A stretch of DNA of 38,710 nt, taken from the IMG/VR virus record IMGVR_UViG_3300003885_000017, positions 1 through 38,710 of that record. The stretch is one strand, 5' to 3'. The DNA comes from a virus. Made by a program: the position numbers and the translations under genes. Of this stretch, positions 11,311 to 18,097 are shown in pieces; within the stretch, counting starts at the first letter, position 1; each line of letters opens with the position of its first letter. Under the pieces are notes generated by a model. The model was not told where the DNA came from and ran no database searches. It saw only the letters and a list, made by a program, of their open reading frames with translations.

Positions 11311-12392
11311 TTGAAGTCCTCGACCTCTTCTCCGGCATCGGCGGTTTCAGTCTCGGGCTCGAAAGCACCGGAGGCTTCCGCACCATCGGGTTCTGCGAAA
11401 TCGAGCCCTTCCCTCGAGAAGTCCTCCGAAAGCATTGGCCCGGAGTTCCCATCTGGGAAGACATCCGAGAGCTCACAGCCGAGTCTCTGGGGGGATTGCA
11501 ACCCGACGCTATTGTCGGAGGATTCCCCTGCCAAGACATCAGCGTCGCCGGTAAAGGCGCAGGGCTCGACGGTGCGCGCTCCGGGCTTTGGTCCGAGTTC
11601 GCCCGGCTTGTGGTCGAGCTTAGACCCCGTTGGGTCATCGTTGAGAACGTCGGTGCTCTCAGAACTCGAGGGGTTGACCGGGTTTGCTCTGACCTGGAGG
11701 CCCAAGGCTACTCCGTCTGGCCGCTTCTGGTGGGTGCTTGGGCGGTCGGAGCCCCGCACAAACGGGACCGAGTCTGGATCGTGGCCCACCGCGACGGCGA
11801 AGGACGAAGCGAGCAGCGGAGCGGCAGCCTACTCGACGGAGAGCGGGCAGCATCCGGGCACGACCCTGACCGACGCGGCGAACGGCCTGTGGGCGACGGC
11901 CAGCGCAACGGACTACAAGGGCAGCGTTCAGGGCGAGACGTTGGAGGGTCGTCGCGGAATGGCTCGGGGAGTAAGGCTCCCCGAGCAGATCGCCAGGTTT
12001 GGCCCGCCCGCCCTGGAGAAGCGCAGTACGAGTGGGAAGAGCCCCGATTGGCCTACGCTGGACGTGGGAGCGGTGACGGGCGGCAGATCAGCGCGGGGCC
12101 AGAGCAAGCCGGGGCGTCAGTCAACGCTCGCGGCAACGGGGCAGAGGGGGACGCTCAACTCCCGGTGGGTGGCGCAGCTCATGGGCTACCCGAGCGACTG
12201 GCTCGACGTTGGAACCGAGAGGCTCTCAAAGCTCTGGGCAACAGCGTGGTCCCGCAAGTCGTCGCGACCATCGGGCGGGCGATCTTGAGCGTGGAGAACT
12301 GTGTGGAAGCAGGGAGTGCCGGTCCCCTGTCTGAAGCGAGGTCCGAATTAGAGAGCGGGCCTCGCAGCCGGCGTCGTGGAGGGAAGCCTTGA
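11307..12392 (+). CDS. DNA cytosine-C5 methyltransferase
   Basis: 361 aa, GTG start. All core motifs of C5-cytosine methylases are present: I DLFSGIGGFSLGLE (6-19), IV GGFPCQDIS (71-79, catalytic C75), VI VIVENVGALR (110-119), VIII APHKRDRVWIVAH (149-161), and X NREALKALGNSVVPQVVA near the C-terminus. Between VIII and X lies a very Gly/Arg/Ser-rich target-recognition region of about 150 residues. The enzyme probably methylates phage DNA against host restriction; no partner nuclease is adjacent. The same DNA also reads as a second recognisable protein (11512-12288) in another frame, which would explain the odd composition of the recognition region. Confidence 0.92.
   Translation: MIEVLDLFSGIGGFSLGLESTGGFRTIGFCEIEPFPREVLRKHWPGVPIWEDIRELTAESLGGLQPDAIVGGFPCQDISVAGKGAGLDGARSGLWSEFARLVVELRPRWVIVENVGALRTRGVDRVCSDLEAQGYSVWPLLVGAWAVGAPHKRDRVWIVAHRDGEGRSEQRSGSLLDGERAASGHDPDRRGERPVGDGQRNGLQGQRSGRDVGGSSRNGSGSKAPRADRQVWPARPGEAQYEWEEPRLAYAGRGSGDGRQISAGPEQAGASVNARGNGAEGDAQLPVGGAAHGLPERLARRWNREALKALGNSVVPQVVATIGRAILSVENCVEAGSAGPLSEARSELESGPRSRRRGGKP
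11512..12288 (+). CDS. Overlapping-frame protein of the WPT(A/P)-repeat family inside the methyltransferase gene
   Basis: 258 aa if TTG 11512 is the start; the frame is open from 11311. Its pattern is one I recognise from phages and prophages near or over C5 methylase genes: EDSPAKTSAS, then SLRTSVLS, LTWRPKATPSGRFW, PRTNGTESGSWPTATAKDE, a second LWATASATDYKG, LPEQIARFG, and a C-terminal LNSRWVAQLMGYPSDWLDV. It lies completely within the methyltransferase gene. No ATG and only a poor ribosome-binding site (GGGGGGA about 15 bases upstream) are visible, so translation could be by TTG start, coupling or frameshift. It could also be a conserved shadow of the methylase motifs. Function unknown. 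Confidence 0.5.
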   Translation: MSEDSPAKTSASPVKAQGSTVRAPGFGPSSPGLWSSLDPVGSSLRTSVLSELEGLTGFALTWRPKATPSGRFWWVLGRSEPRTNGTESGSWPTATAKDEASSGAAAYSTESGQHPGTTLTDAANGLWATASATDYKGSVQGETLEGRRGMARGVRLPEQIARFGPPALEKRSTSGKSPDWPTLDVGAVTGGRSARGQSKPGRQSTLAATGQRGTLNSRWVAQLMGYPSDWLDVGTERLSKLWATAWSRKSSRPSGGRS

Positions 12393-12595
12393 TCAAGATG
12401 CTCTTCGGGGTTGAAACCAGGCATCGGCGTCCAGGTCGGCTTCGGTGGCAGCCGTGGCGGATCAACGTCTACGACAACGTCACCGACTGCATCAAGTGGG
12501 CGCGTCTGAAGGCGAAGCGGGAGCAGGAGGGTCCGGGGTCTGCCGGGTGGGAGTTTCAGGCTCGCGTGGTGGCCTTTGACCGGAGGAAGCGATGA
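12389..12595 (+). CDS. Small hypothetical protein
   Basis: 68 aa with TTG start at 12389, 5 bases after GGAGGGAAG; ATG 12398 is the alternative. The sequence is basic: FGVETRHRRPGRLRWQPWRI, then DCIKWARLKAKREQEG and RVVAFDRRKR. Not recognised. Coupled to the next gene by ATGA. Confidence 0.65.
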   Translation: MIKMLFGVETRHRRPGRLRWQPWRINVYDNVTDCIKWARLKAKREQEGPGSAGWEFQARVVAFDRRKR

Positions 12596-13074
12596 GTGAG
12601 TTCAGCTGGTTGGAGCAGATGCTGGGGATGCACGGCGGGAGCAGCGAGGATGTCCGGCGACAGCGGGATCTGTGGGCGCGTCAGCAGCAGCAGTCGATGC
12701 CGATGCCCTTCGCGTATGACCAAGCTCGAGCTCAGCGGAACTACGCTGACGCCTTGCGGGGGGTGGGCGGCTTTGCCGGCTCGTTCGGACTGCCCGTCCC
12801 CGACGGCTACGCGGAGTACCTTCGGCAGGGGGCCAAGGGCCTGGTCCCTGATCCTGAGCCTGCAGCTGTCCCTGAGACGCACGGCGAGATAGAGGTCGCG
12901 CAGAGCCTGATGGACGACGGGGGGCAGCCTCTCCTTGAGGAGTGGGAGCTCGTCTTCCTTCCGGTGAAGCCTGAGCGCCGGGCCACCCTCTCTGGCGGGT
13001 TCTCTGGGTGGGACGTTGTCTTCCTTCTGGCCCTCGGTGCTGCATGGATGATCGCGGGACTCTTGTGGCTGTGA
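12592..13074 (+). CDS. Hypothetical protein with C-terminal membrane anchor
   Basis: 160 aa. A soluble Gln/Arg-rich part (SEDVRRQRDLWARQQQQSM) and an acidic Pro-rich middle precede a C-terminal membrane segment (WDVVFLLALGAAWMIAGLLWL) with no residues after it. This is a tail-anchored topology: the body stays in the cytoplasm. Function unknown. Confidence 0.74.
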   Translation: MSEFSWLEQMLGMHGGSSEDVRRQRDLWARQQQQSMPMPFAYDQARAQRNYADALRGVGGFAGSFGLPVPDGYAEYLRQGAKGLVPDPEPAAVPETHGEIEVAQSLMDDGGQPLLEEWELVFLPVKPERRATLSGGFSGWDVVFLLALGAAWMIAGLLWL

Positions 13075-13247
13075 AGCCTCTACGGGCTCATGATTGCATC
13101 GATTTGAAGAGGGCCCCTTGCCTCTGCTTCGATCTCTACAAGGACCGCATCGAGGCAGCGGAGGCCTTGGTTGAGAGTATTTCGGTAGGAACCCCAGGCT
13201 TTTCTTTGGCTCGGCATGTGAGCAGTCTTCTCCGGGGGGAAGAATGA
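13071..13247 (+). CDS. Small Cys-containing protein
   Basis: 58 aa, GTG start overlapping the previous stop (GTGA). Three Cys in HDCIDLKRAPCLCFDLYKD, then a helix AAEALVESISVG. Ribosome-binding site is weak, so it relies on coupling. Not recognised. Confidence 0.62.
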   Translation: MKPLRAHDCIDLKRAPCLCFDLYKDRIEAAEALVESISVGTPGFSLARHVSSLLRGEE

Positions 13248-13732
13248 GCGACAACGCGAAGTTGCGGAGGCGCTTTGCTGCCCAGACCGCCATCGGGGCC
13301 GATAGGTCCAAGGCGGAGATCGAGCGCCTTCTCGAGCGGTACGGGGCTAGCAAGTTCATGTCCGGGTGGGGCGATGGGCAGGCCTTTCTGGGTTTCCAGT
13401 GCCACGGGAAGATGGTGAAGTTTGTCCTTCCGCTACCGGACTCGAATGACGAGGAGTTCAACCTCACCCCGACCGGTCGGCGGCGGCGAAGCGGGCCAAA
13501 CCAGGCCTTCGAGCAGGAGGTTCGGCGTCGCTGGCGGGCGCTCGCCCTCGTCATCAAGGCCAAACTTGAGGCCGTCTCCACCGACATCACGTCTTTCGAG
13601 TCGGAGTTCCTGGCGCACATCGTCATGCCCGACGGGAAGACGGTGGGGGAGCACGTCGTCCCCGGCATCGAGCAGGCCTACCAGGGCAAGAAGGTCGTGC
13701 TCCTTCCTGCGTTTTCTGGGGCTGGACGATGA
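13244..13732 (+). CDS. Conserved phage protein (KLRRRFAA...VIKAKLEAV type)
   Basis: 162 aa. I recognise this as a protein found in many metagenomic and bacterial phages: KLRRRFAAQTAIGADRSKAE, IERLLERYGASKFMSGW, VKFVLPLPD, then RWRALALVIKAKLEAV, FESEFLAHIVMPDGKTVGEH and a short tail. The domain is alpha/beta with an invariant LPLPD turn and FLAHIV helix. Its role is unknown, though it often sits with DNA-metabolism genes. Start ATG 13244 overlaps the previous stop. Confidence 0.85.
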   Translation: MSDNAKLRRRFAAQTAIGADRSKAEIERLLERYGASKFMSGWGDGQAFLGFQCHGKMVKFVLPLPDSNDEEFNLTPTGRRRRSGPNQAFEQEVRRRWRALALVIKAKLEAVSTDITSFESEFLAHIVMPDGKTVGEHVVPGIEQAYQGKKVVLLPAFSGAGR

Positions 13733-13742
13733 GGGATCGCGA

Positions 13743-14117
13743 ATGAGCCTGACAGTGAACCAGAAGGAGAGCCTGAAGTGGCTCTCCCAGATTGCGGGTG
13801 CTGACTCCTCCATCGCGGCGGTCGCGGAAGAGATCGAGCATCTCGAGGGGCACCTCGAGGCTTCACGCAAGCGAGCCGATGTTGAGCGGGATCAGTGTCG
13901 GACACTCGAGGCGCAGTGCCAGCGGCTCGAGGTCGAGCTCGAGGGGGCGGAAGAGCGAGCCCGCCTGTTGCTCGAGGCGAAGGACCGTTGGGCTGACCGG
14001 GCGCAGAAGGCCGAGGAGGATGCTCTTGTTCAGCTGGCCCGCATTAAGGCTCTGGAGGCTGATCTGTCGGCGCTTGAGCTCGAGGTCGAAGCCATAGGGG
14101 AGAAGCCTGATGCCTGA
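13743..14117 (+). CDS. Coiled-coil protein
   Basis: 124 aa from ATG 13743 (GAGGGA upstream). After SLTVNQKESLKWLSQIAG, residues from about 20 to 118 are a continuous heptad-rich coiled coil (EEIEHLEGHLEASRKRADVE, LEAQCQRLEVELEGAEERAR). No globular domain. It may bridge or oligomerise partner proteins; which ones is not visible. Confidence 0.78.
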   Translation: MSLTVNQKESLKWLSQIAGADSSIAAVAEEIEHLEGHLEASRKRADVERDQCRTLEAQCQRLEVELEGAEERARLLLEAKDRWADRAQKAEEDALVQLARIKALEADLSALELEVEAIGEKPDA

Positions 14118-14520
14118 GAAGACCGAGAAAGAGTACGGCACCTCGTACAACCTCGCTGAGGCCAAGATGGTCCTCGATATGTTCGGTGACGAGTTCAGCC
14201 AGTACGAGCGGAAGCTTTTCGCCTGGCTGATTGTGGAGGTCGAGACACTCACGGCGGCGAACGCCGACTGGGAGAAGCGGGACGCTGAGCGAGACAAGGG
14301 CCTCAGCGTGGCCGATGTGCATCGTTCGAGTGAGCCTCTGCTCAGACCCCAGTCCATCGAGGATCGTCTGCCCCAGGGGGACGGCACCGTCTTTGGGAAG
14401 CCGATCATGGGGCGGTCCAGCCTGGACGATCCCGAGCTCATGGCCGCCGTGGACGAGGAGAACGCCAAGGACGCTGCCAAGCAGGCCACCCGCGATGCTG
14501 AGGAGGTAGCCGGTGAGTGA
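14110..14520 (+). CDS. Hypothetical protein
   Basis: 136 aa. An N-terminal helical block (YNLAEAKMVLDMFGDEFSQY, LFAWLIVEVETLTAANADWE) is followed by a loop (VFGKPIMGRSSLDDPEL) and an acidic helix. Not recognised. Its end EEVAGE and the GTGAGT junction with the next gene recur in the following small-gene island. Confidence 0.72.
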   Translation: MPEKTEKEYGTSYNLAEAKMVLDMFGDEFSQYERKLFAWLIVEVETLTAANADWEKRDAERDKGLSVADVHRSSEPLLRPQSIEDRLPQGDGTVFGKPIMGRSSLDDPELMAAVDEENAKDAAKQATRDAEEVAGE

Positions 14521-14743
14521 GAAGTTCAAGGATCTACTGAGCGTAGATCCCGCCGTGGCAGATGTCGAAGAGGTCGCCGAGATGATCCGTTGCATCAAGG
14601 CGGCGCTGGCGCTGCACGTCCCCTTTGAGAAGCGGGCCAAGAGGCGTGGCAAGCGGTATTGCCATCACTGTGACCCCGACTACGACGTGGGAATGATTGA
14701 GTACCCCTGTCCCACAGTCAAGGCGCTTCGAGGTGAGAAGTGA
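14513..14743 (+). CDS. Small zinc-binding protein (C-x2-C ... PCPT type), paralogue A1
   Basis: 76 aa, GTG start. C-terminal half: ALALHVPFEKRAKRRGKRYC, HHC, YPCPTVKALRGEK. The pattern ALxLH-n-YCxxC-n-(Y/W)PC-(P/A)T-n-AL is a one-zinc motif common in phages. The gene at 15790-16146 ends with the same module, including the TVKALRGE end. Function unknown; probably nucleic-acid or protein binding. Confidence 0.82.
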   Translation: MSEKFKDLLSVDPAVADVEEVAEMIRCIKAALALHVPFEKRAKRRGKRYCHHCDPDYDVGMIEYPCPTVKALRGEK

Positions 14744-14883
14744 GAAAGTGGCTAGTCAGCTTCTTGGCCGACGTGTTCGCAGAGTTTTTCCAGCGCACGG
14801 CACCTCATCACATCCCGTACTGCGATCATGGATTTATCGCCATTACCTGTGAGTGGTGTCGAATCCAGCGAGGTGAGAAGTGA
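14740..14883 (+). CDS. Tiny Cys/His protein
   Basis: 47 aa, GTG start with GAGGTGA inside the upstream stop region. RKWLVSFLADVFAEFFQRTA, then HHIPYCDHGFIAITCEWC: a C-H-n-CxxC set that could bind zinc. Ends QRGEK, and the stop/start junction repeats GAGGTGAGAAGTGA exactly as at the preceding junction, suggesting duplication of a gene cassette. Confidence 0.66.
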   Translation: MRKWLVSFLADVFAEFFQRTAPHHIPYCDHGFIAITCEWCRIQRGEK

Positions 14884-15152
14884 GCAACGAGAAGCTGGCG
14901 AGTGAGATTGCGGACCAGACTCATGAGCTTGGAGATGGCTGCCCTGAGAGCGGCCATGTCTGCCCACTCTACAAAAAGGCTCTCTCCCTCCTCGATCGCG
15001 TTGCCGAAGACGTGGAATTGGACGCCGCGCTACAGGACAATACCGCCGAGTGGGAGCGCGTCGTGCGGGAGGTGCGGAAGTGGGCCGAGGGCGGAGTACC
15101 GGGAACCTCAGCTTGTGACGAGATCCTGGAGCGCATGGGGGTGAAGAAGTGA
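14880..15152 (+). CDS. Small helical protein
   Basis: 90 aa, GTG start. SNEKLASEIADQTHELGDGC and CPLYKKALSLLDRVAEDVEL, then AEWERVVREVRKWAEGG and a C-terminal EILERMGVKK. Two Cys near the start, another near the end. Not recognised; part of the small paralogue island. Confidence 0.72.
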   Translation: MSNEKLASEIADQTHELGDGCPESGHVCPLYKKALSLLDRVAEDVELDAALQDNTAEWERVVREVRKWAEGGVPGTSACDEILERMGVKK

Positions 15153-15388
15153 GCGCCCTGAAGCGGATCGAGGAGAGGCATGAGGATTGGGTGACCAAGT
15201 ACGGGATCACTCACCGTCACGAAGATTTGGTTGCGAAGGCGCTATCAGGAGATGTGTTGAAGTTGGCGCGGGCGCTGAACGAGATACTCGAAACCTTTAT
15301 GTCCTGCATCTGCGAAGATTGTGTGCGGTGTGACGGTAAGCGCACGCTGGAGGAAGTGGCCGGGAAGCCGGTGGGGAAGGTGGAGTGA
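15149..15388 (+). CDS. Small Cys protein, ALKRIEE paralogue 1
   Basis: 79 aa, GTG start. N-terminal SALKRIEERHEDW, middle VLKLARALNEILE, then a Cys set CICEDCVRC, and end KRTLEEVAGK. The next gene shares the N-terminus, the VKLARAL helix, the Cys set and the end, so the two are tandem paralogues. The Cys set could hold one zinc. Function unknown. Confidence 0.76.
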   Translation: MSALKRIEERHEDWVTKYGITHRHEDLVAKALSGDVLKLARALNEILETFMSCICEDCVRCDGKRTLEEVAGKPVGKVE

Positions 15389-15630
15389 CGGACGCCCTGA
15401 AGCGGATCGAGGAGAAGCTGGCGGACCTTCGGAGGGACATAGACCGCGATCCCTATGATCCCGGACTTCCAGCAGTCGAGGGTGCCCTCGAAGACGTGGT
15501 GAAGTTGGCGCGGGCGCTAGACCACGCGCTTGAATGGTTGCGCGAGGAGGGCTGCGACTGCGGAGATGAGCCTGGGACGTGTGCTCTATGCGAGGCCGAG
15601 CGCACGCTGAAGGAGGTGGCCGGTGAGTAG
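15385..15630 (+). CDS. Small Cys protein, ALKRIEE paralogue 2
   Basis: 81 aa. TDALKRIEEKLADLRRDIDR, then VVKLARALDHALEWLREEGC, CDCGDEPGTCALCEAERTLK and EVAGE. Aligned with its upstream neighbour over the whole length, with the Cys cluster expanded (C-D-C, C-x2-C). A product of local duplication followed by divergence. Confidence 0.76.
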   Translation: MTDALKRIEEKLADLRRDIDRDPYDPGLPAVEGALEDVVKLARALDHALEWLREEGCDCGDEPGTCALCEAERTLKEVAGE

Positions 15631-15793
15631 CGACCACGTCGCCGTCGCAACCAGCGGAAAGACCGTCCCGCGCGATGATGAGTGCCACCAGTGCGGCGAG
15701 CCCCTGGTCTACCGGATGGAGGGCGAAGAGGTTGCCGCGTCGTTCTGCCGCAACGCGAAGTGCTCAATGTGGCTCACGGAGATTGCGGAATGA
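15623..15793 (+). CDS. Tiny zinc-ribbon protein
   Basis: 56 aa, GTG start in the same GGTGAGTAG type of junction. A clear C4 ribbon: DECHQCGEPLVYRM, then FCRNAKCSMW. The remaining residues are polar. Such ribbons usually bind nucleic acid or a protein partner; nothing more specific can be said. Confidence 0.74.
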   Translation: MSSDHVAVATSGKTVPRDDECHQCGEPLVYRMEGEEVAASFCRNAKCSMWLTEIAE

Positions 15794-16146
15794 ACGACCA
15801 CGCCGAGACGCTGAAGAGTCTGGTGAGGGCGGTGAAGGTTTACCCGAGCGGGTTCGCCATGCCTCAGGTGAATGTTCAACTGATGCAGCGTGAGGTGGAC
15901 GCCATCCGCGCCGTGCTGGAAGAGAACGAGCGGCTGCGGGATCGAGGCGAAGACTGTGATTTGTGCGGAGAGGTTCTCGGTGACGCGACTTGCGAGAAAT
16001 GCGTTGGCAGGCTGGAGGCCCGTATCGAGGCGGCGCTGGCTTTGCATGCGGGGATGATGAATCCGCAAGGGCAGCGGTATTGCACGGAGTGTCAGCGTAT
16101 CGGCTTTCCCTGCTCCACCGTCAAGGCCCTCCGAGGTGAGGGATGA
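15790..16146 (+). CDS. Zinc-binding protein, paralogue A2
   Basis: 118 aa, ATG 15790 overlapping the previous stop. N-terminal helical part (NDHAETLKSLVRAVKVYPSG, VDAIRAVLEENERLRDRGE), a first Cys cluster CDLCGEVLGDATCEKC, then the same C-terminal module as 14513-14743: RIEAALALH, YCTECQRIGFPCSTVKALRG. It looks like two zinc modules joined, one of them shared with paralogue A1. Confidence 0.8.
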   Translation: MNDHAETLKSLVRAVKVYPSGFAMPQVNVQLMQREVDAIRAVLEENERLRDRGEDCDLCGEVLGDATCEKCVGRLEARIEAALALHAGMMNPQGQRYCTECQRIGFPCSTVKALRGEG

Positions 16147-16397
16147 GCGGCTCTGTCGTGAAGCCGAAGCGCAAAAGAAAGAAGGGATGGAGCAAGCGTG
16201 TCCTGCTCGAGCGGGTGGACTTCGGAGACGGGAAGCCTGTCCGTGCGTGGCTGACGATGACCGATACGGGCGTCGAGATCCAGAGGTGGCACTCATGGAA
16301 GCGATGGTGGGTGCCCCTGGACGATGCGGCCGAGGTGCTGTGTCGGAGAGCACAGGTGCGGATGTGCCAGACCTTAACGGGACGAGTGAGTCGGTGA
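16143..16397 (+). CDS. Small basic protein
   Basis: 84 aa. Strongly basic N-terminus (KPKRKRKKGWSKR), then RVLLERVDFGDGKPVRAWL and RWHSWKRWWVPLDDAAEVL. It reads like a one-domain nucleic-acid-binding protein with many Trp residues. Not recognised. Confidence 0.7.
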   Translation: MSGSVVKPKRKRKKGWSKRVLLERVDFGDGKPVRAWLTMTDTGVEIQRWHSWKRWWVPLDDAAEVLCRRAQVRMCQTLTGRVSR

Positions 16398-16412
16398 AGA
16401 AAGGAGACGCAT

Positions 16413-16682
16413 ATGAGCGAAAGGCTGTTTACGGGCGATGGGCCGGGAGAAGCAGATGGAGCGTTGCCTGGGCAGGCTCTGAACAAACTTGGTCGTGGCT
16501 ACCTGGGGGCGCAGGTCGCCAGGTCGGTGGAGGCCCCGAGCTATGTCGAGCGTCTGTACCAGCGGAAGCTCGAGATGGAGCATGAGCTCGGGAAGGTGAA
16601 CGAGGCCATCAAGGCCCTCGAGGCCAACCCCGAGATCGAGAAGGTGATCCACGCGATCACCAAGGTGCAGGGGCTCTACTGA
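16413..16682 (+). CDS. Hypothetical protein with C-terminal coiled coil
   Basis: 89 aa, AAGGAG upstream of ATG 16413. Polar N-terminal 40 residues, then a helix YVERLYQRKLEMEHELGKVN, EAIKALEANPEIEKVIHAI. This end (KLxMExELxKVNEAIKALExNPE) resembles short coiled-coil phage proteins of unknown function. Confidence 0.76.
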   Translation: MSERLFTGDGPGEADGALPGQALNKLGRGYLGAQVARSVEAPSYVERLYQRKLEMEHELGKVNEAIKALEANPEIEKVIHAITKVQGLY

Positions 16683-16888
16683 TGATGGGGGCGAAGACGG
16701 ACATGGAGAACCGGATCTGTCGGGCGGCCATCGAGTGGGAGAGGGCCCACGCTGAGGAGTCGACCACGGAGGTGACACCGAGGAGCCAGGACGCGGACAA
16801 GGAGCTTCTGGCGGAGGTCCACAGGTACAACGTCTACCTCGTCCAGGAGGCTCTGCCGCTGGACCCTCCCGCTGAGGAGGGAGAGTAG
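16682..16888 (+). CDS. Small hypothetical protein
   Basis: 68 aa, ATG overlapping the previous stop (TGATG). ENRICRAAIEWERAHAEEST, then ELLAEVHRYNVYLVQEA and an acidic end. Helical, no motif. Last gene before the tas gene leader. Confidence 0.7.
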   Translation: MMGAKTDMENRICRAAIEWERAHAEESTTEVTPRSQDADKELLAEVHRYNVYLVQEALPLDPPAEEGE

Positions 16889-16899
16889 GCTGATCGTCC

Positions 16900-16967
16900 G
16901 GTGGAGGCTTCAGCCCCACCCTTGCGGGCCACGGGGTCAAGGCAGGTCGGGCGCGGACACGCCGCGC
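16900..16967 (+). promoter_or_regulatory. Two hairpins in the leader of the tas-like gene
   Basis: GGTGG-A-GGC-TTCA-GCC-CCACC (16900-16920) and GCGCGG-ACACG-CCGCGC (16951-16967) are perfect stems, the first with one bulged A. There is no T-run, so they are not standard terminators. They fill most of the 119-base gap before the gene; no good promoter hexamers were seen. They may end the upstream transcript or shape the tas mRNA. Confidence 0.5.
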
Positions 16968-17007
16968 GGGGACACAGGTGGCGTTGAAAAGGAGAGAGGC
17001 AGAACTT

Positions 17008-18081
17008 ATGGGAAAGCGTGAGATGAAGAGGCGGTTGGCGGCAGAGCAGGGTGGCGAGTGCGCTCTCACGGGAGAGTCGTTGGCGACGGACCAGTCCCTG
17101 AACGATACGGACAGGGAGCTCCCGAAGGTGGAGGGCGGCATCTACACCGACGAGAACACCAGGGTCGTTGAGCCGGTTGCTCACCAGAAGCGGCACGGTC
17201 ACTACCGGCCCCGTGACCCGGAGTTTGAGTCCCTGAAGACGCTCTTCGATGATCGAGCGCAGACGATGAAGCTGGCGCTGAAGATTGGCAACCAACTGAA
17301 GGCCTACGATCGCCGGGTGGATCACAAGGAGCCGGAGGTGGAGGCCTTTCTCCAGGAGACGCTGGTCCCGGTGGAAAAGCGCCTGGGCAAGATCACTCGA
17401 GTCATCGAGAAGGCGGTCAAGGCGATGGACGATCCGCTCATCAACGCGGCCTTCAAGGTGTTGGGCCTTGGCCCGGTCACGATCGGAGCCCTGACGGTCT
17501 ACGTCGACCTCGAGCGGCGCGCGTGCCTGTTGTGCAAGCGGGACATCTATCGCTGCGAGGCGATCCGTGCGATGCCAGCCAAGGACAGGCGGAAGGACGA
17601 GAAGGTCTGCGCCGGCAATGGGGAGACCATCGACGGGTGCTCTTCCCCCTCAGCTCTCTGGGCCTACGTCGGACTCGACAAGCCCTCCTATGAGCGGCAC
17701 GTCAAGGGCAAGGAGGGTGGGGGGAACAAGACCCTCAGGACCATCCTCTGGAACGCTGCGAACGTGATGATGAAGCTCCGGGTGAGCGGCTACCGGCCGA
17801 TCTACGATCGGATCAAGGGCAGGCTCGAGATCTCCGAGAAGATCGTCGTCTCGCGCAACACCCAGGGCAACAAGGTCGAGGTCGCGTGGAAGGACACCAA
17901 GCCTTCTCACCGCCACGGCGCGGCGCTTCGGGTGGTGATGAAACACATCTTGGTGGACTACTGGCTCGTTGGGCGTGAGCTCAAGGGTCTGCCGACCCGG
18001 ACGATTTACGCCGAGGCGATGCTGGGCCACACCCATATTGAAACGCCCGCAGATCACGGCTGGCCGGCCATCAACAAGTAG
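17008..18081 (+). CDS. tasH: TasH-like RNA-guided nuclease (HNH-like N-terminus, Nop/IS110-type C-terminus)
   Basis: 357 aa from ATG 17008, placed 8 bases after GGAGAGAGG; an upstream GTG would contain that site. Residues 18-65 resemble an HNH/His-Me-finger fold: ECALTG, TDRELPKVEGGIYTDENTRV, AHQKRHGHYR (N50, H59, H63); the first HNH histidine is replaced by D35-R36. Residues 75-140 are helical. From 148 the sequence matches the C-terminal domain of IS110-family transposases: helix-hairpin-helix VLGLGPVTIGALTVYV, ALWAYVGLDK, GGGNKTLRTILWNAANVM, RHGAALRVVMKHILVDYW. A Cys cluster (C173, C176, C183, C201, C211) is inserted. There is no RuvC DEDD domain and there are no transposon ends. This domain is shared by Tas proteins, which bind guide RNAs from TIGR arrays; such an array starts 17 bases downstream. 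Cleavage activity is inferred. Confidence 0.85.
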   Translation: MGKREMKRRLAAEQGGECALTGESLATDQSLNDTDRELPKVEGGIYTDENTRVVEPVAHQKRHGHYRPRDPEFESLKTLFDDRAQTMKLALKIGNQLKAYDRRVDHKEPEVEAFLQETLVPVEKRLGKITRVIEKAVKAMDDPLINAAFKVLGLGPVTIGALTVYVDLERRACLLCKRDIYRCEAIRAMPAKDRRKDEKVCAGNGETIDGCSSPSALWAYVGLDKPSYERHVKGKEGGGNKTLRTILWNAANVMMKLRVSGYRPIYDRIKGRLEISEKIVVSRNTQGNKVEVAWKDTKPSHRHGAALRVVMKHILVDYWLVGRELKGLPTRTIYAEAMLGHTHIETPADHGWPAINK

Positions 18082-18097
18082 AAGCTCAAGCACCGCT

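Noticed and set aside
12556-13668. 370-aa open frame on the minus strand
   Set aside because: Covers several coupled plus-strand genes including a recognised conserved protein; Ser/Arg/Pro-rich shadow.
17008-18081. IS110 insertion sequence
   Set aside because: Only the C-terminal domain is IS110-like; the RuvC DEDD domain is missing, no ends or duplicated target are visible, and the repeat array belongs to another system.
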